A stretch of 20,877 nucleotides of DNA from a bacterium (lineage in GTDB: Bacteria; Patescibacteriota; Patescibacteriia; 2-12-FULL-60-25), in the NCBI GenBank assembly GCA_024654265.1, contig JANLIO010000018.1:1-20877 (forward strand). The letters are read 5' to 3'. A program made the translations under genes and the position numbers. Positions 1 through 8,192 of the stretch are shown here, piece by piece. The stretch's first letter is position 1. The number at the start of each line of letters is the position of its first letter. The notes under the pieces were generated by a model. The model had not been told where the DNA came from. It searched no databases and was given only the letters and a program-made list of their open reading frames with translations.

Positions 1-359
1 AAGGTAGAGAAACGGGGAAAAAGGAAGAGCGAGAGACTAAAAATAATGAAGATCAGAAAGCGAAAATAGTACGTGAAGACAAGACGTCGGTCGTCAGAAC
101 ATTCGCAAAAGGTTCTCTTTGGACAGGCGCTTTTTTGGGAGGATCTCTTTTAATCGGAGTCGGACTTTTTTTTAAAGGGCTTTCGTGGGGGCTTGGAAAA
201 TTAGAGAAGTGGCTTGATTGGACAATAAATACGTCATTTGATCAGAAGATAAAATACTATGCCGGCCTCGCTGAATTAAAACCGCTTGATTCTCTTACAA
301 AGTGGATGAACGATCGTATGGATCGAAAGAATGCTGAAAAAAAGAAGCCCACACAATAA
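1..359 (+). CDS. 3' end of an unidentified membrane-anchored protein (partial)
   Basis: The frame is open from position 3 to the TAA at 357-359 with no stop, so the gene begins upstream of the window and about 118 residues of its C-terminus are visible. The first ~35 residues are very hydrophilic and rich in Lys, Glu and Arg. One hydrophobic, glycine-rich segment follows (about residues 38-60, around GSLLIGVGLFFKG), then an amphipathic stretch with Trp and Lys, and a basic tail ending in KKKPTQ. The layout suggests a cytoplasmic or linker part, one membrane-associated helix and a short basic tail. I do not recognise a family. A TTG at 135 could serve as an internal start, but the open frame upstream argues that this is just the end of a longer protein. 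It converges on topA and shares a hairpin with it. Confidence 0.55.
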   Translation, partial: GRETGKKEERETKNNEDQKAKIVREDKTSVVRTFAKGSLWTGAFLGGSLLIGVGLFFKGLSWGLGKLEKWLDWTINTSFDQKIKYYAGLAELKPLDSLTKWMNDRMDRKNAEKKKPTQ

Positions 360-376
360 GGCGGACTTCTTTTTTT
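342..376. terminator. Probable intrinsic terminator between convergent genes
   Basis: AAGAAGCCC (342-350) can pair with GGACTTCTT (364-372), with one C/A mismatch and a loop of about 13 nt. A run of T follows at 370-376, and the left arm is preceded by a run of A at 338-343. It therefore has terminator form on both strands. It overlaps the stop codon of the plus-strand gene and lies 7 nt from the topA stop, as expected for a bidirectional terminator between convergent genes. The stem is short, so strength is uncertain. Confidence 0.5.
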
Positions 377-382
377 GAACGA

Positions 383-2629
383 TTACTCGTTGATCAAATC
401 TTCTTTCCAGTCACAGTCTTCTTGCGGACATGAGATGGATTTTGCTTTTCGGATCACCGTCGCGTATCCACATTTCGGACACGGTGTTCCGGTTGGCGGA
501 CCCCAGAATGCTTTTTGGCAGTCTGGATAGCGATTGCAGGCAAAAAAGATTTTTCCTTTCTTTGATTTCTTTTGGATGATGGTTCCTTTTTTACATTCAG
601 GGCATTGAACGGGGTTTCCTTGCTCATCCTTCACCGGAATTTCGATATTCTTAATCGATTTACATTTCGGATATGTGGAGCACGAAAGGAAGGCGCCGAA
701 CCGGCCTTCGCGTTTCACCATGGGTTCTCCACATTCAGGGCAGATTTCATCGGTTGGCTCCGGTTCTTTGCGAGCATTCTCCTCGCCTGGGAGGGGTTTA
801 CTTCCTTTGCACTCGGGATAGCCGGTGCACGCAAGGAATTTTCCGTAACGGCTTCGTTTGACAGCCATTGCTTTACCGCATTTTGGGCAGGTTTCTCCTT
901 CAGCGGCTTTTTGAGCTTCTTGTTCGAGCATTTCTTCGTTTTTCATAAGTTGTGCGTTGAAAGGCCCGTAAAAGGCAGAAAGAAGCGGTCGCCATTCCAT
1001 TTTTCCTTCAGCGATGGAATCGAGCGAATTCTCCATACGGGCAGTGAATTCGAGGTCGACAATGTTAGGGAAGTGTTTGATAAGCAGATCAATCACAGCA
1101 TACGCAATGTCGGTTGGGACAAATCGTTTTTTATCGTCGCGTTCAATGTACCCTCGGTCAATGACGGTTGAGATCGTCGGCGCATATGTGGATGGTCGTC
1201 CGATTCCGTGTTCCTCAAGTGCTTTGATGATTGTTGCGTCGTTGTATCGTGGTGGCGGTTCGGTGAAGTGTTGCACGCCGTTCATGGAAACGGTTTTCAT
1301 CGCATCCTTTTCATGTAGTTCGGGGAGAAGTTTTTCTTTTTGCCGATCTGGATCGAGCGCCATAAATCCATCAAAGACAACGCGTTGACCCGTTGCGCGG
1401 AAAACAGATTTTTCAGATGCAATATCCAGTGCCGTTGTTTTCAATTCCGCGTCAGCCATTTGAGATGCCACGGAGCGTTGCCAAATAAGTTGATACAGTT
1501 TCAACATTTGCGTATCAAGAAATGCAGAAACAGATTCCGGTGTTCGTGATGCTTCTGTTGGACGGATGGCTTCGTGAGCTTCTTGCGCGCCTTTGGATTT
1601 TGTTTTGTATACGCGAGGCGCTGAAAGTGTGTATGCATCGCCGTACTTCGTTTTGACGAGTTCGTTCGCATCCTGCAAAAACTTTTCAGAAAGATTGACG
1701 GAGTCTGTACGCATGTAGGTAATTAATCCGTGTGTTCCTTCAGCTCCGAGTTCAATACCTTCGTACAACTTCTGCGCAAGTGTCATGGTTTGTTTGGAAG
1801 AAAAGCCAAGTCGTTGGTGCGCGTGCTGTTGAAGTGTTGATGTTGTGAATGGCGCAGGGGGTGATGCTTTTTTCGCTTTCTCCTCGATGTTTTGTACGGC
1901 ATATGTTCCTTCGCGAATGTCATCCAGAATGCGATTTGCATCCGCTTCCGTTGTGATCGTCATCTTCTCAATTTTTTTCCCATCGTAGGTCTTGAGTTTT
2001 GCTTCAATTGGCGGAAGGTCATCTGACGTCTTTTCTTTTGGTAAAAATTCAGCATCAATGCTCCAGTACTCTTCGGGGTTGAATGCTTTTATTTCGCGCT
2101 CTCGATCAACAATGAGCCGTACGGTTACAGATTGGACGCGACCGGCAGAAAGTCCTGGTCGGACTGTGCGCCAAAGAAACGGGGAGAGCTTGTATCCAAC
2201 GAGTCGATCCAAAATACGCCGAGCTTGCTGTGCATCAACAAGATGTCCGTCAATGTGATGCGGTGTTGCGAGCGCGTGTTCAATGGCACTCTTCGTGATT
2301 TCGTGAAAGGTGATTCGATGGACCTTGGATGGATCTAATTTAAGAACTTCCGCCAAATGCCAAGAGATCGCTTCTCCTTCACGGTCTTCGTCAGTCGCGA
2401 ACAGGATCTCATCCGCTTTCTTTGCAGCTTCCTTGATCGGTTTCAAGTTTTTGAGACTCGTCTTCGGAACGGTGTACGTTGGTTCAAAATTGTTTTCAAC
2501 ATCAACGCCAAGCTTTGATTTTGGAAGATCGCGAATATGTCCGAAACTGGCAAGAACCTTATAGTTCTTCCCAAGATATCGAGAGATCGTTTTCGCTTTG
2601 GTGGGTGACTCAACAATGACAAGTTTCAT
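383..2629 (-). CDS. topA: DNA topoisomerase I (type IA)
   Basis: Relaxes negative supercoils by cutting one strand through a 5'-phosphotyrosine link. The 748-aa protein has the full type IA layout. The N-terminal TOPRIM domain shows VESPTKA (Glu7) and the acidic TDEDREGE cluster (residues 79-86). The active-site motif GLITYMRTDS puts the catalytic Tyr at 305, and the conserved HEAIRPT follows at about 352-358. HGIGRPSTYAP lies near 474-484. Four C-terminal zinc-ribbon repeats follow, with CxxC pairs starting near residues 581, 630, 676 and 717. The length is within the usual bacterial range. The ATG at 2629-2627 begins MKLVIVESPTKAK, the standard start of the family. No Shine-Dalgarno is seen. 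The gene lies directly after dprA, a common bacterial pairing, and has its own promoter overlapping the dprA stop. Confidence 0.97.
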   Translation of the reverse strand: MKLVIVESPTKAKTISRYLGKNYKVLASFGHIRDLPKSKLGVDVENNFEPTYTVPKTSLKNLKPIKEAAKKADEILFATDEDREGEAISWHLAEVLKLDPSKVHRITFHEITKSAIEHALATPHHIDGHLVDAQQARRILDRLVGYKLSPFLWRTVRPGLSAGRVQSVTVRLIVDREREIKAFNPEEYWSIDAEFLPKEKTSDDLPPIEAKLKTYDGKKIEKMTITTEADANRILDDIREGTYAVQNIEEKAKKASPPAPFTTSTLQQHAHQRLGFSSKQTMTLAQKLYEGIELGAEGTHGLITYMRTDSVNLSEKFLQDANELVKTKYGDAYTLSAPRVYKTKSKGAQEAHEAIRPTEASRTPESVSAFLDTQMLKLYQLIWQRSVASQMADAELKTTALDIASEKSVFRATGQRVVFDGFMALDPDRQKEKLLPELHEKDAMKTVSMNGVQHFTEPPPRYNDATIIKALEEHGIGRPSTYAPTISTVIDRGYIERDDKKRFVPTDIAYAVIDLLIKHFPNIVDLEFTARMENSLDSIAEGKMEWRPLLSAFYGPFNAQLMKNEEMLEQEAQKAAEGETCPKCGKAMAVKRSRYGKFLACTGYPECKGSKPLPGEENARKEPEPTDEICPECGEPMVKREGRFGAFLSCSTYPKCKSIKNIEIPVKDEQGNPVQCPECKKGTIIQKKSKKGKIFFACNRYPDCQKAFWGPPTGTPCPKCGYATVIRKAKSISCPQEDCDWKEDLINE

Positions 2630-2642
2630 AGTAATTGATCGG

Positions 2643-2672
2643 ACAATAGTCGAAATATGCGCTTTTTGTCAA
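2643..2672 (-). promoter_or_regulatory. Candidate topA promoter
   Basis: Read on the minus strand: TTGACA at 2672-2667, an 18-bp spacer, then TATTGT at 2648-2643. The -35 box overlaps the dprA stop codon. Initiation about 7 nt after the -10 box would leave a leader of only about 7 nt before the topA ATG (2629), with no Shine-Dalgarno. The consensus -35 and reasonable spacing support it; nothing here tests activity. Confidence 0.6.
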
Positions 2673-3835
2673 TTTTCCTCATTTCTTCTTCGAAGCGCCT
2701 TTCCGGTGAGCGCGTATATACCGGGCTCTTCCTCAGCAAGCATACCCTTCAACTCCAATTGCGTCAGGAGCCTGTTCAAAACAGGGCTTGAGAGCATTAA
2801 GGCTCGAAGAATGTCATCAGCATGCATTGGGTGATCTAGCGTATGCAGAACAGCAGATTCGAGTTCATCGAGGGGCTCGGTATCAGTCGGAGGGTCGCGT
2901 TGATGAGAGAACTCAAAGTGTTCAAGAATATCTCGCGCATCTGTGCATGGGATCGCTCCGAATTTAAGCAGGGAGTTGTTTCCCGAGGAAACAGGGCTTG
3001 TGATTGGACCTGGCACAGTAAAGACATCGCGGTTTTCCTCAAGTGCGAGTCTCGCTGTGATAAGTGATCCGGATTTTTCTGATGCTTCAATAACAAGAAT
3101 TGCGTTCGATAGTCCGGCGATAATGCGATTCCGAAGTGGAAAATGGAATTTGAGGCTTTGCGTCCCTGGCGGAAACTCACTTAATAACGTGCCGTTTTTT
3201 TGGAGAATATCATTTGCAAGTTTGGCATGCTGACGAGGGTAGATTGACGCGTCATTAATCCCGCCACCAAGAACAGCAACGGTTGGCCCACCAGAATCGA
3301 TTGCAACGCGATGCGCAGATCCATCAATGCCAAGCGCAAGTCCGGAAATAATTGGTATCCCAAGTTCAGCGAGGGGTGGGATGATCATTCGGATCACATG
3401 AAGGCCGTATGGCGTGCAGGCTCGTGTACCAACCACACCGATAGAAAGAGATGTTGGTATTTGCGCGCCACGACAAAAGAGTGCGAGGGGAGGGTCGGAG
3501 ATTGTTTTGAGTTGATCTGGATATTCGCTGTCTGATGGAAGAATAAAACGGATTTCTTCTGCAGTGAGACGTCGGTGGCATGCGTGAATATCAATCGTAG
3601 GTCGCCACTGAACAAAAGCGAGTGCTGTTGATTCGCGAACTCCAATCTGGAGAAGCCGATCCATCGTCACGTTCCATGCGCGAGCACCATCACCTTGAAA
3701 CGCATTCCAGAGTTTCCAAAGTGTGCGTGATCCAAATTCCTCAAACCAAGAAAGACCGATCCATCCGAGTCGTTGTTCTTCCGTGTGTTCAAATCGCGAT
3801 AAGATGCGATTTCTTTTTTGAGAACGTTTCTCCAT
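2669..3835 (-). CDS. dprA: DNA-processing protein DprA/Smf
   Basis: Binds incoming single-stranded DNA during natural transformation and loads RecA. The 388-aa protein has a helical N-terminal region (about 20-100). A DprA Rossmann-like domain follows (about 131-300) with GVVGTRACTPYG, ISGLALGIDGSAHR, VAVLGGGINDASIYP, LLSEFPPG, FPLRNRIIAGLS and VIEASEKSGSLITAR, all family hallmarks. A C-terminal winged-helix-like segment (about 322-378, DDILRALMLSSPVLNRLLTQ) is the DML1-type domain seen in many DprA proteins. The start used is the ATG at 3835. The sequence before it reads GTAGAGGT directly against the ATG, so there is no well-spaced ribosome site. It sits 44 nt after pth and 39 nt before topA. 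comF further on in the window is another competence-type gene. Confidence 0.95.
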   Translation of the reverse strand: MEKRSQKRNRILSRFEHTEEQRLGWIGLSWFEEFGSRTLWKLWNAFQGDGARAWNVTMDRLLQIGVRESTALAFVQWRPTIDIHACHRRLTAEEIRFILPSDSEYPDQLKTISDPPLALFCRGAQIPTSLSIGVVGTRACTPYGLHVIRMIIPPLAELGIPIISGLALGIDGSAHRVAIDSGGPTVAVLGGGINDASIYPRQHAKLANDILQKNGTLLSEFPPGTQSLKFHFPLRNRIIAGLSNAILVIEASEKSGSLITARLALEENRDVFTVPGPITSPVSSGNNSLLKFGAIPCTDARDILEHFEFSHQRDPPTDTEPLDELESAVLHTLDHPMHADDILRALMLSSPVLNRLLTQLELKGMLAEEEPGIYALTGKALRRRNEEN

Positions 3836-3879
3836 ACCTCTACCGCTGCCATATCTCGGTAAAGGTTGTCAAATGTATT

Positions 3880-4410
3880 CTATCTTCGTATCCAATTCAT
3901 TGCCGCGGAAACAGCGTCGCCTAAAGCTTCTCCAATTTTTTCTGCGTCAAAATCATCTGGCTGTGTAAGAACCCAAATGTCAGAAGATATTTTTTCTTCC
4001 GGTCGTCCGATGCCGATGCGAATGCGCGCAATTTCATCCGTTTTCAGTTTGGTTTGGATGTCAGCGACGCCATTATGTCCTGCGGGTCCCGCTTTTGTAG
4101 CAAGCTTGATGATACCGGGTTCAAAATCCATATCATCGTGAATAATTAAAATGTCACTTGGTTTGAGTTTGTAATATGTTGCGAGCGCTAAAACGGCATC
4201 CCCGGATTTATTCATGAATGTTTCTGGTTTTGCGAGAAGAATAGTTTCCTGCTCAATATAAATTCTCGCAACACGGCTCATGCGATCTTCGTCCATGTTC
4301 CAAGCACCATCGTTCATCTCTTCCAAACGATCAGCTACTTCAAAGCCGACATTGTGCCGAGTGCCGTCATATTCTCTTCCCGGATTACCGAGGCCAACAA
4401 TAAGTTTCAT
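3880..4410 (-). CDS. pth: Peptidyl-tRNA hydrolase
   Basis: Cleaves the ester bond of peptidyl-tRNA released from stalled ribosomes, recycling the tRNA. The 176-aa length is slightly shorter than the common 185-195. Motifs in order: IVGLGNPGREYDGTRHNVGF with the catalytic His at residue 19, KPETFMNKSG with the substrate-binding Asn near 67, IIHDDMDFEPG with the Asp near 93, and AGPAGHNGVADI with the conserved Asn near 113, followed by RIRIGIGRPE. The protein begins MKLIVGLGNP, the normal start. It lies 62 nt downstream of der and has a candidate promoter in that gap, with no Shine-Dalgarno visible. Confidence 0.96.
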   Translation of the reverse strand: MKLIVGLGNPGREYDGTRHNVGFEVADRLEEMNDGAWNMDEDRMSRVARIYIEQETILLAKPETFMNKSGDAVLALATYYKLKPSDILIIHDDMDFEPGIIKLATKAGPAGHNGVADIQTKLKTDEIARIRIGIGRPEEKISSDIWVLTQPDDFDAEKIGEALGDAVSAAMNWIRR

Positions 4411-4414
4411 AGAA

Positions 4415-4444
4415 ATAATAAATAGATCGTATATTCTCTTTCAA
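4415..4444 (-). promoter_or_regulatory. Candidate pth promoter, near-leaderless
   Basis: Minus strand: TTGAAA at 4444-4439, an 18-bp spacer, TATTAT at 4420-4415, then only four bases (TTCT) before the pth ATG at 4410. Initiation at the usual distance would fall on or beside the start codon, so the mRNA would be leaderless or nearly so. An overlapping alternative -10 (TATTTA) is possible. The gap between der and pth is AT-rich, as expected for a promoter. Confidence 0.5.
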
Positions 4445-4472
4445 AAAAAGACCAGACCTTTATGATATCAAT

Positions 4473-5951
4473 TTAATATCGGCCACCTTTTCGTCCAATT
4501 GCGCGACGCTTTCGAGCCCACGGATGTTTGGCTTTTTTGGTTGTTTTCCTGTCATTTTTCTTGTGTTCTTCAACTCGCTGTGGCATGTGGCGCGTTGTGA
4601 TCTTAATTGGTGTTCCAACAAAACCGAATTTTTCACGGAGCTGGTTTTCTATGAAGCGACGCCATGTGTCGTTAATACCAACATCTTTTCCACCAAGGCG
4701 CATGGAATATGTTGGTGGCTCAACACCAAGCTGAGTGATATCATATACAAACGGTGGTTTTGAACCTGACGATTGACGCGGAGGTTGTTTCGAGATGGCT
4801 GTTTTCAAAAAGCGTTGGAGCGCATTATAGGTAACCTGACGTTGTCGTTCTTCTTGAACACGGATAGCCATATCCAAGATTTTGCTTGTTCGTTGTCGTT
4901 CTTTTGCAGAAACAAAGATGATTGGTGCCCAGTTGAGGAATGGGAAAGCACGACGGATCGATTTTTCATATTCCTGTACGGTTTGGATTTCTTTGTCATC
5001 AACAAGATCCCATTTGTTTACAACAAGGATCAACCCTCGACCGGCGTCTTTTAATATTCCGGCAAGGTGACGATCTTGAGTGGATGGACGTTCGGATGCG
5101 TCTAAAACAAGAAGGGCGACATTTGCTCGCATGAGAGCTTCTCGATTGCGTTCAATGCTTGCCATTTCAACACGGCCTCCAATTTTGTTTCGTTTACGCA
5201 TTCCAGCCGTATCGATCAACGTCATGCTTTGTTCGCGCCATTCAAAAGTCGTATCCTGTGGCTCTCGAGTTGTATGCGGAATAGGCGAGACGATGACACG
5301 CTCTTCACCAAGAATAGCGTTCATAAGGGATGATTTACCAACGTTTGGTCGACCCATCAAAACAATCTTCAACCCTTTTTCATCATCTTCAATTGGAACA
5401 GGGTGTTTTCCACGCGCTTCCAATTTTTGATAAATCGCATCTAAAAGATCTCCAATCCCCAAGCTCGTTGAGGCGGAAATCGCAAATGGTTCGCCAAGAC
5501 CGAGCGCAAACATTTCTTTCGTCGTTGTTCGTGAGATTGTGCGCGCTGTGTCAACTTTATTCGCAGCAATGATAACGTGCTTGTGGACTTTTTGAATTCG
5601 TCGCGCAAGGTCCAAATCTTCGGGATGAACGCCAGCTTTTGCATCAATAATAAATAAAACAATATCGGATTCTTTGATCGCGAGTTCAGCCTGAGCCAAA
5701 ATACCGCGTCCGATTTCCGATCCTTGCTCTGCATCCATGCCTCCGGTATCCACAACCTGGATGGCGAGGCCACGCCAAAGAACCACGCCGTAATTTCGAT
5801 CACGTGTGGTGTGTGACGTTGAAGAAACAATCGCTTTTCCACTTTCCGTAAGTCGGTTCCAGAGAGTTGATTTTCCAACATTTGATCGACCTACAATCGC
5901 GATTGTAGGGATTCGTCTGTTTTTTTTAAAAGACATATTTACGTTAAACAA
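4473..5951 (-). CDS. der: Ribosome-assembly GTPase Der (EngA)
   Basis: Tandem-GTPase factor needed for maturation of the 50S ribosomal subunit. The 492-aa protein has two G domains. The first has GRSNVGKS (21-28), HTTRD near 47-51, DTGG (68-71) and NKVD (131-134). The second has GRPNVGKS (200-207), HTTRE, DTAG (247-250) and NKWD (312-315). The KH-like domain follows at about 372-455, including PPTFVYD-like and GTPI elements. A basic tail closes the protein, rich in Lys and Arg and ending GRKGGRY. Der proteins are usually about 440-490 aa, so the tail accounts for the length. Two ATGs are possible (5951 and 5936); the second gives MSFKKNRR. Neither has a Shine-Dalgarno. It lies 13 nt after the LCP gene, so the two probably share a transcript. 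Confidence 0.96.
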   Translation of the reverse strand: MFNVNMSFKKNRRIPTIAIVGRSNVGKSTLWNRLTESGKAIVSSTSHTTRDRNYGVVLWRGLAIQVVDTGGMDAEQGSEIGRGILAQAELAIKESDIVLFIIDAKAGVHPEDLDLARRIQKVHKHVIIAANKVDTARTISRTTTKEMFALGLGEPFAISASTSLGIGDLLDAIYQKLEARGKHPVPIEDDEKGLKIVLMGRPNVGKSSLMNAILGEERVIVSPIPHTTREPQDTTFEWREQSMTLIDTAGMRKRNKIGGRVEMASIERNREALMRANVALLVLDASERPSTQDRHLAGILKDAGRGLILVVNKWDLVDDKEIQTVQEYEKSIRRAFPFLNWAPIIFVSAKERQRTSKILDMAIRVQEERQRQVTYNALQRFLKTAISKQPPRQSSGSKPPFVYDITQLGVEPPTYSMRLGGKDVGINDTWRRFIENQLREKFGFVGTPIKITTRHMPQRVEEHKKNDRKTTKKAKHPWARKRRAIGRKGGRY

Positions 5952-5964
5952 AGGCTGTTCGCTA

Positions 5965-7419
5965 TCACAGCTCGATCAATCCAAGGCTAGAATCACCAAG
6001 AATAATGATAAAATCAGTATCTTTTGAAGCTATTTCCTCCTCCACGAGCCCCTTTGTGTAGACACTGAGGCTTCCTTTGTCATCCGTCAAGACGTCAGCC
6101 GTGGAAACAGTGGCCTTTAAAAGCTGTTTAAGACGTACAAGATCTTCAGATTTTTGTCCGTTCGTAAGGTCATAAATGACGGTTTCCTCATATCCTCGTT
6201 GTGTTGCATTGCCGACAGCCCCGACGGTAAATCCATGTTTTTCAAGCTCTGATTGCACAGATGATGCAAATCCACTTCGATGCGTTCCATTTTTCAGCTC
6301 AATTTGAATCTCCTGAGTGGATTGATACTTCACAATACGATCTTCTTTTGTTTCAAATGGATTTGATGCAATCTCTCTAATTTCTGACCAGTCCGGTTTT
6401 TTGGGGAAGAGCATGTAAGCTCCATTAATATTTCCAGGAGTCAGCTCTCCGTTTGGCTCGTCCGTCAATACGCGCATTTGAATGCTTGTCTGATCAATAC
6501 CTCGGCTACTTTGTGCAAGTTTTACAATTTCCCATGGCGTAAGATCTGTTTGAATGTGAGATGAAACAATTCCCCAGAGCTGAGCTATACGATTCGGATT
6601 TGCCAAGGTTCCAAGTGAGAGGAGTTTTTGACGCACGGCAGTGAGAACGATCTGCTGTCGTCGGCTTCGCGCAAAATCCGTTCCTTCACTGTTATTTCCG
6701 TGGCGTGAGCGAACGTACTTTAAGGCAAAGTCGCCATCCATGTGTTGTTTCCCTTCGTTAAATTGAACGGTTTGCCACTTATCATCCCACGTTGGATACG
6801 AGAGATCGGTGAATGAACGTTCAACCGTGATATCAAGTCCGCCAAGCGCATCGATAAATTTTACAAAGCCACCAAAATCTACTTTTATTACATGATTGAT
6901 TGGAATGCCGAGTAATTTTCCAATCGCTTGGCTTGCAATTTGTGCGCCTTCTCCGGGGTTACTTTCTTCAGCGTACGCATTGACTGCATTTATTTTTTGA
7001 AACTGGGCGTTGCCAAGCGGATAGGCGAGGTCGCGTGGAATGGAAAGCATGGAAACTCGGTTGTCTTTTGTATCAAGAGACGCGAGGATAATGGTGTCTG
7101 TGAGCTGGGATCCTGCATGACCTTCACCACCAACACCAAAAAGCATGAAATTGATCTGATCCGAAGATTCAGTGATCGCGGGTTCAGCATTTACCTCACT
7201 TCCAAGGACGAGGCGACGAATGTCCGAGATGACGGGAAGATTTTTTAGTTCACCAAATACACTTGTTCCATAGGTCGCAGAACGGTAGGAAGCGCCGGCG
7301 CCGATTGCGGAGAGACTTCCAACAACAAGGCAAAAAACAGCCGTGATTGTAACGACTGTGCGTTTTGCCGATTTATCAGAGTCGGCATTCAGAAAATTCA
7401 CCTTTATCGGTCGGTGCAT
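5965..7419 (-). CDS. LytR-CpsA-Psr (LCP) family protein with LytR_C domain
   Basis: LCP proteins are membrane-bound phosphotransferases that attach glycopolymers to the cell wall. The 484-aa protein has a short cytoplasmic N-terminus, one transmembrane segment (about 21-43) and an extracellular LCP domain (about 85-265). The LCP motifs are DTIILASLD, SIPRDL, KINAVNAYA, VDFGGFVKFIDALGG, YVRSRHGN and TDFARSRRQQ; the conserved Arg and Asp residues bind the polyprenyl-phosphate substrate in characterised members. The segment at about 370-475 (IELKNGTHRSG ... ADFIIILG-like end) matches the LytR_C domain. The exact polymer substrate cannot be told. The ATG at 7419 gives a basic residue before the membrane segment. 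It is divergent from the RAYT and secretion operon and lies 13 nt before der. Confidence 0.92.
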   Translation of the reverse strand: MHRPIKVNFLNADSDKSAKRTVVTITAVFCLVVGSLSAIGAGASYRSATYGTSVFGELKNLPVISDIRRLVLGSEVNAEPAITESSDQINFMLFGVGGEGHAGSQLTDTIILASLDTKDNRVSMLSIPRDLAYPLGNAQFQKINAVNAYAEESNPGEGAQIASQAIGKLLGIPINHVIKVDFGGFVKFIDALGGLDITVERSFTDLSYPTWDDKWQTVQFNEGKQHMDGDFALKYVRSRHGNNSEGTDFARSRRQQIVLTAVRQKLLSLGTLANPNRIAQLWGIVSSHIQTDLTPWEIVKLAQSSRGIDQTSIQMRVLTDEPNGELTPGNINGAYMLFPKKPDWSEIREIASNPFETKEDRIVKYQSTQEIQIELKNGTHRSGFASSVQSELEKHGFTVGAVGNATQRGYEETVIYDLTNGQKSEDLVRLKQLLKATVSTADVLTDDKGSLSVYTKGLVEEEIASKDTDFIIILGDSSLGLIEL

Positions 7420-7428
7420 TCTGCTAAC

Positions 7429-7437
7429 TTTATCACA
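7429..7437 (-). promoter_or_regulatory. Weak candidate extended -10 for the LCP-der transcript
   Basis: On the minus strand TGT-GATAAA runs from 7437 to 7429, an extended -10 form, with nine bases to the ATG at 7419. No convincing -35 is present. If used, the leader would be about two bases. The first 67-bp palindromic repeat begins only 63 nt upstream of the start codon, so it could affect this promoter. Low confidence because GATAAA is a poor -10 match. Confidence 0.3.
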
Positions 7438-7482
7438 TCAATCTTAAAGATAAAAGAGCCATTTTTATCCTTCACATCTCCA

Positions 7483-7549
7483 GTGCCAGACCCCACGGGG
7501 TCTGGCACTGTGGGGTCTGGCACCAGGGTGCCATACGGTGTGGATAAGT
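7483..7549 (+). repeat. REP-like palindromic repeat, copy 1
   Basis: A 67-bp unit repeated at 8193-8259 in the same orientation with one mismatch (C at 7496, T at 8206). It contains a near-perfect hairpin: CAGTGCCAGACCCC (7481-7494) pairs with GGGGTCTGGCACTG (7497-7510) across a 2-nt loop. A third half-site, GGGGTCTGGCAC, follows at 7512-7523. A second hairpin has TGGCACC (7518-7524) pairing with GGTGCCA (7527-7533). The unit ends with TGTGGATAA (7539-7547), identical to a DnaA-box consensus. Paired hairpins beside a Y1 transposase gene are typical of REP/BIME sequences served by RAYT proteins. Confidence 0.9.
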
Positions 7550-7623
7550 ATTTTTTGACAACAGTAGTTAAAGTGTGGCAGCGGTATAGAGAGTACTTAA
7601 TTCTAGTAAAGAAGCTAAAAAAT

Positions 7624-8172
7624 ATGCCACGTCCACTACGAATGATTGATCCCAATGGGACATATCATATTATTAATCGAGGAAATAATAAAAAAAGAAT
7701 ATTTTTCGATGAATCAGATTACAATTATTTTTTGTTGCTTATTTCCAAAATGAAAGATGATTTTAAGTTTTTATTGCATCATTTTGTTCTGATGCCAAAT
7801 CATTTTCATTTTGTGCTTTCCCCAAATGGGGATGACTTGTCATCTATGATGCGTATTCTTCAAGGAGAGTATGCGCGTTATTTTTCTGAGAAAAATAAAC
7901 ACGTGGGTCACGTTTGGCAGAGTCGTTATAAGAGTTTTGTAATTGATAATGACGCGTATCTTCTTGCATGTGGTAACTATATCGAGATGAATCCGGTTCG
8001 TGCGCGACTTTCTTCCTTACCGGAGGGTTGGGAGTGGTCAAGCTATCGGTATTACGCATTTGGTGAACAAAATGATTTGCTAACTGAAGATCCTTTCTTT
8101 CGTGATTTAGCAGTGGATATTAATTTGCGAAGAAAAATTTATCAAAATTTAATAAATAAGACGCGATCATAG
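7624..8172 (+). CDS. REP-associated tyrosine transposase (RAYT), Y1/HUH family
   Basis: Single-strand DNA transposase related to IS200/IS605 TnpA; characterised RAYTs bind and cleave REP hairpins. From the ATG at 7624 the protein is 182 aa and begins MPRPLRMIDPNGTYHIINRG, the usual RAYT start. The HUH motif is PNHFHFV with metal-binding His60 and His62. The candidate catalytic Tyr is 83 or 86 in GEYARYF, followed by the family patterns GHVWQSRYKS, NYIEMNPVRA and WEWSSYRYY. The frame is open upstream to 7414, but that part reads through the repeat and LCP start and is not protein-like. The gene is markedly AT-rich: 7681-7740 has 12 G/C in 60. It looks intact. It sits between two direct repeat copies, so the cassette is probably a resident or recently arrived REP/RAYT unit. 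Confidence 0.93.
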   Translation: MPRPLRMIDPNGTYHIINRGNNKKRIFFDESDYNYFLLLISKMKDDFKFLLHHFVLMPNHFHFVLSPNGDDLSSMMRILQGEYARYFSEKNKHVGHVWQSRYKSFVIDNDAYLLACGNYIEMNPVRARLSSLPEGWEWSSYRYYAFGEQNDLLTEDPFFRDLAVDINLRRKIYQNLINKTRS

Positions 8173-8192
8173 TTTTCTATTTGATGTCGTCG

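Noticed and set aside
572..1171. A 199-codon open frame on the plus strand within topA
   Set aside because: It lies wholly opposite the well-supported topA gene, and its composition (many Phe and Ser) is that of an antisense frame.
5441..5881. A 146-codon minus-strand frame inside der
   Set aside because: It overlaps der on the same strand in another frame, and der is supported by all GTPase motifs.
7414..7623. N-terminal extension of the RAYT reading frame
   Set aside because: The frame crosses the LCP start region and the palindromic repeat; RAYT homology begins at the ATG at 7624.
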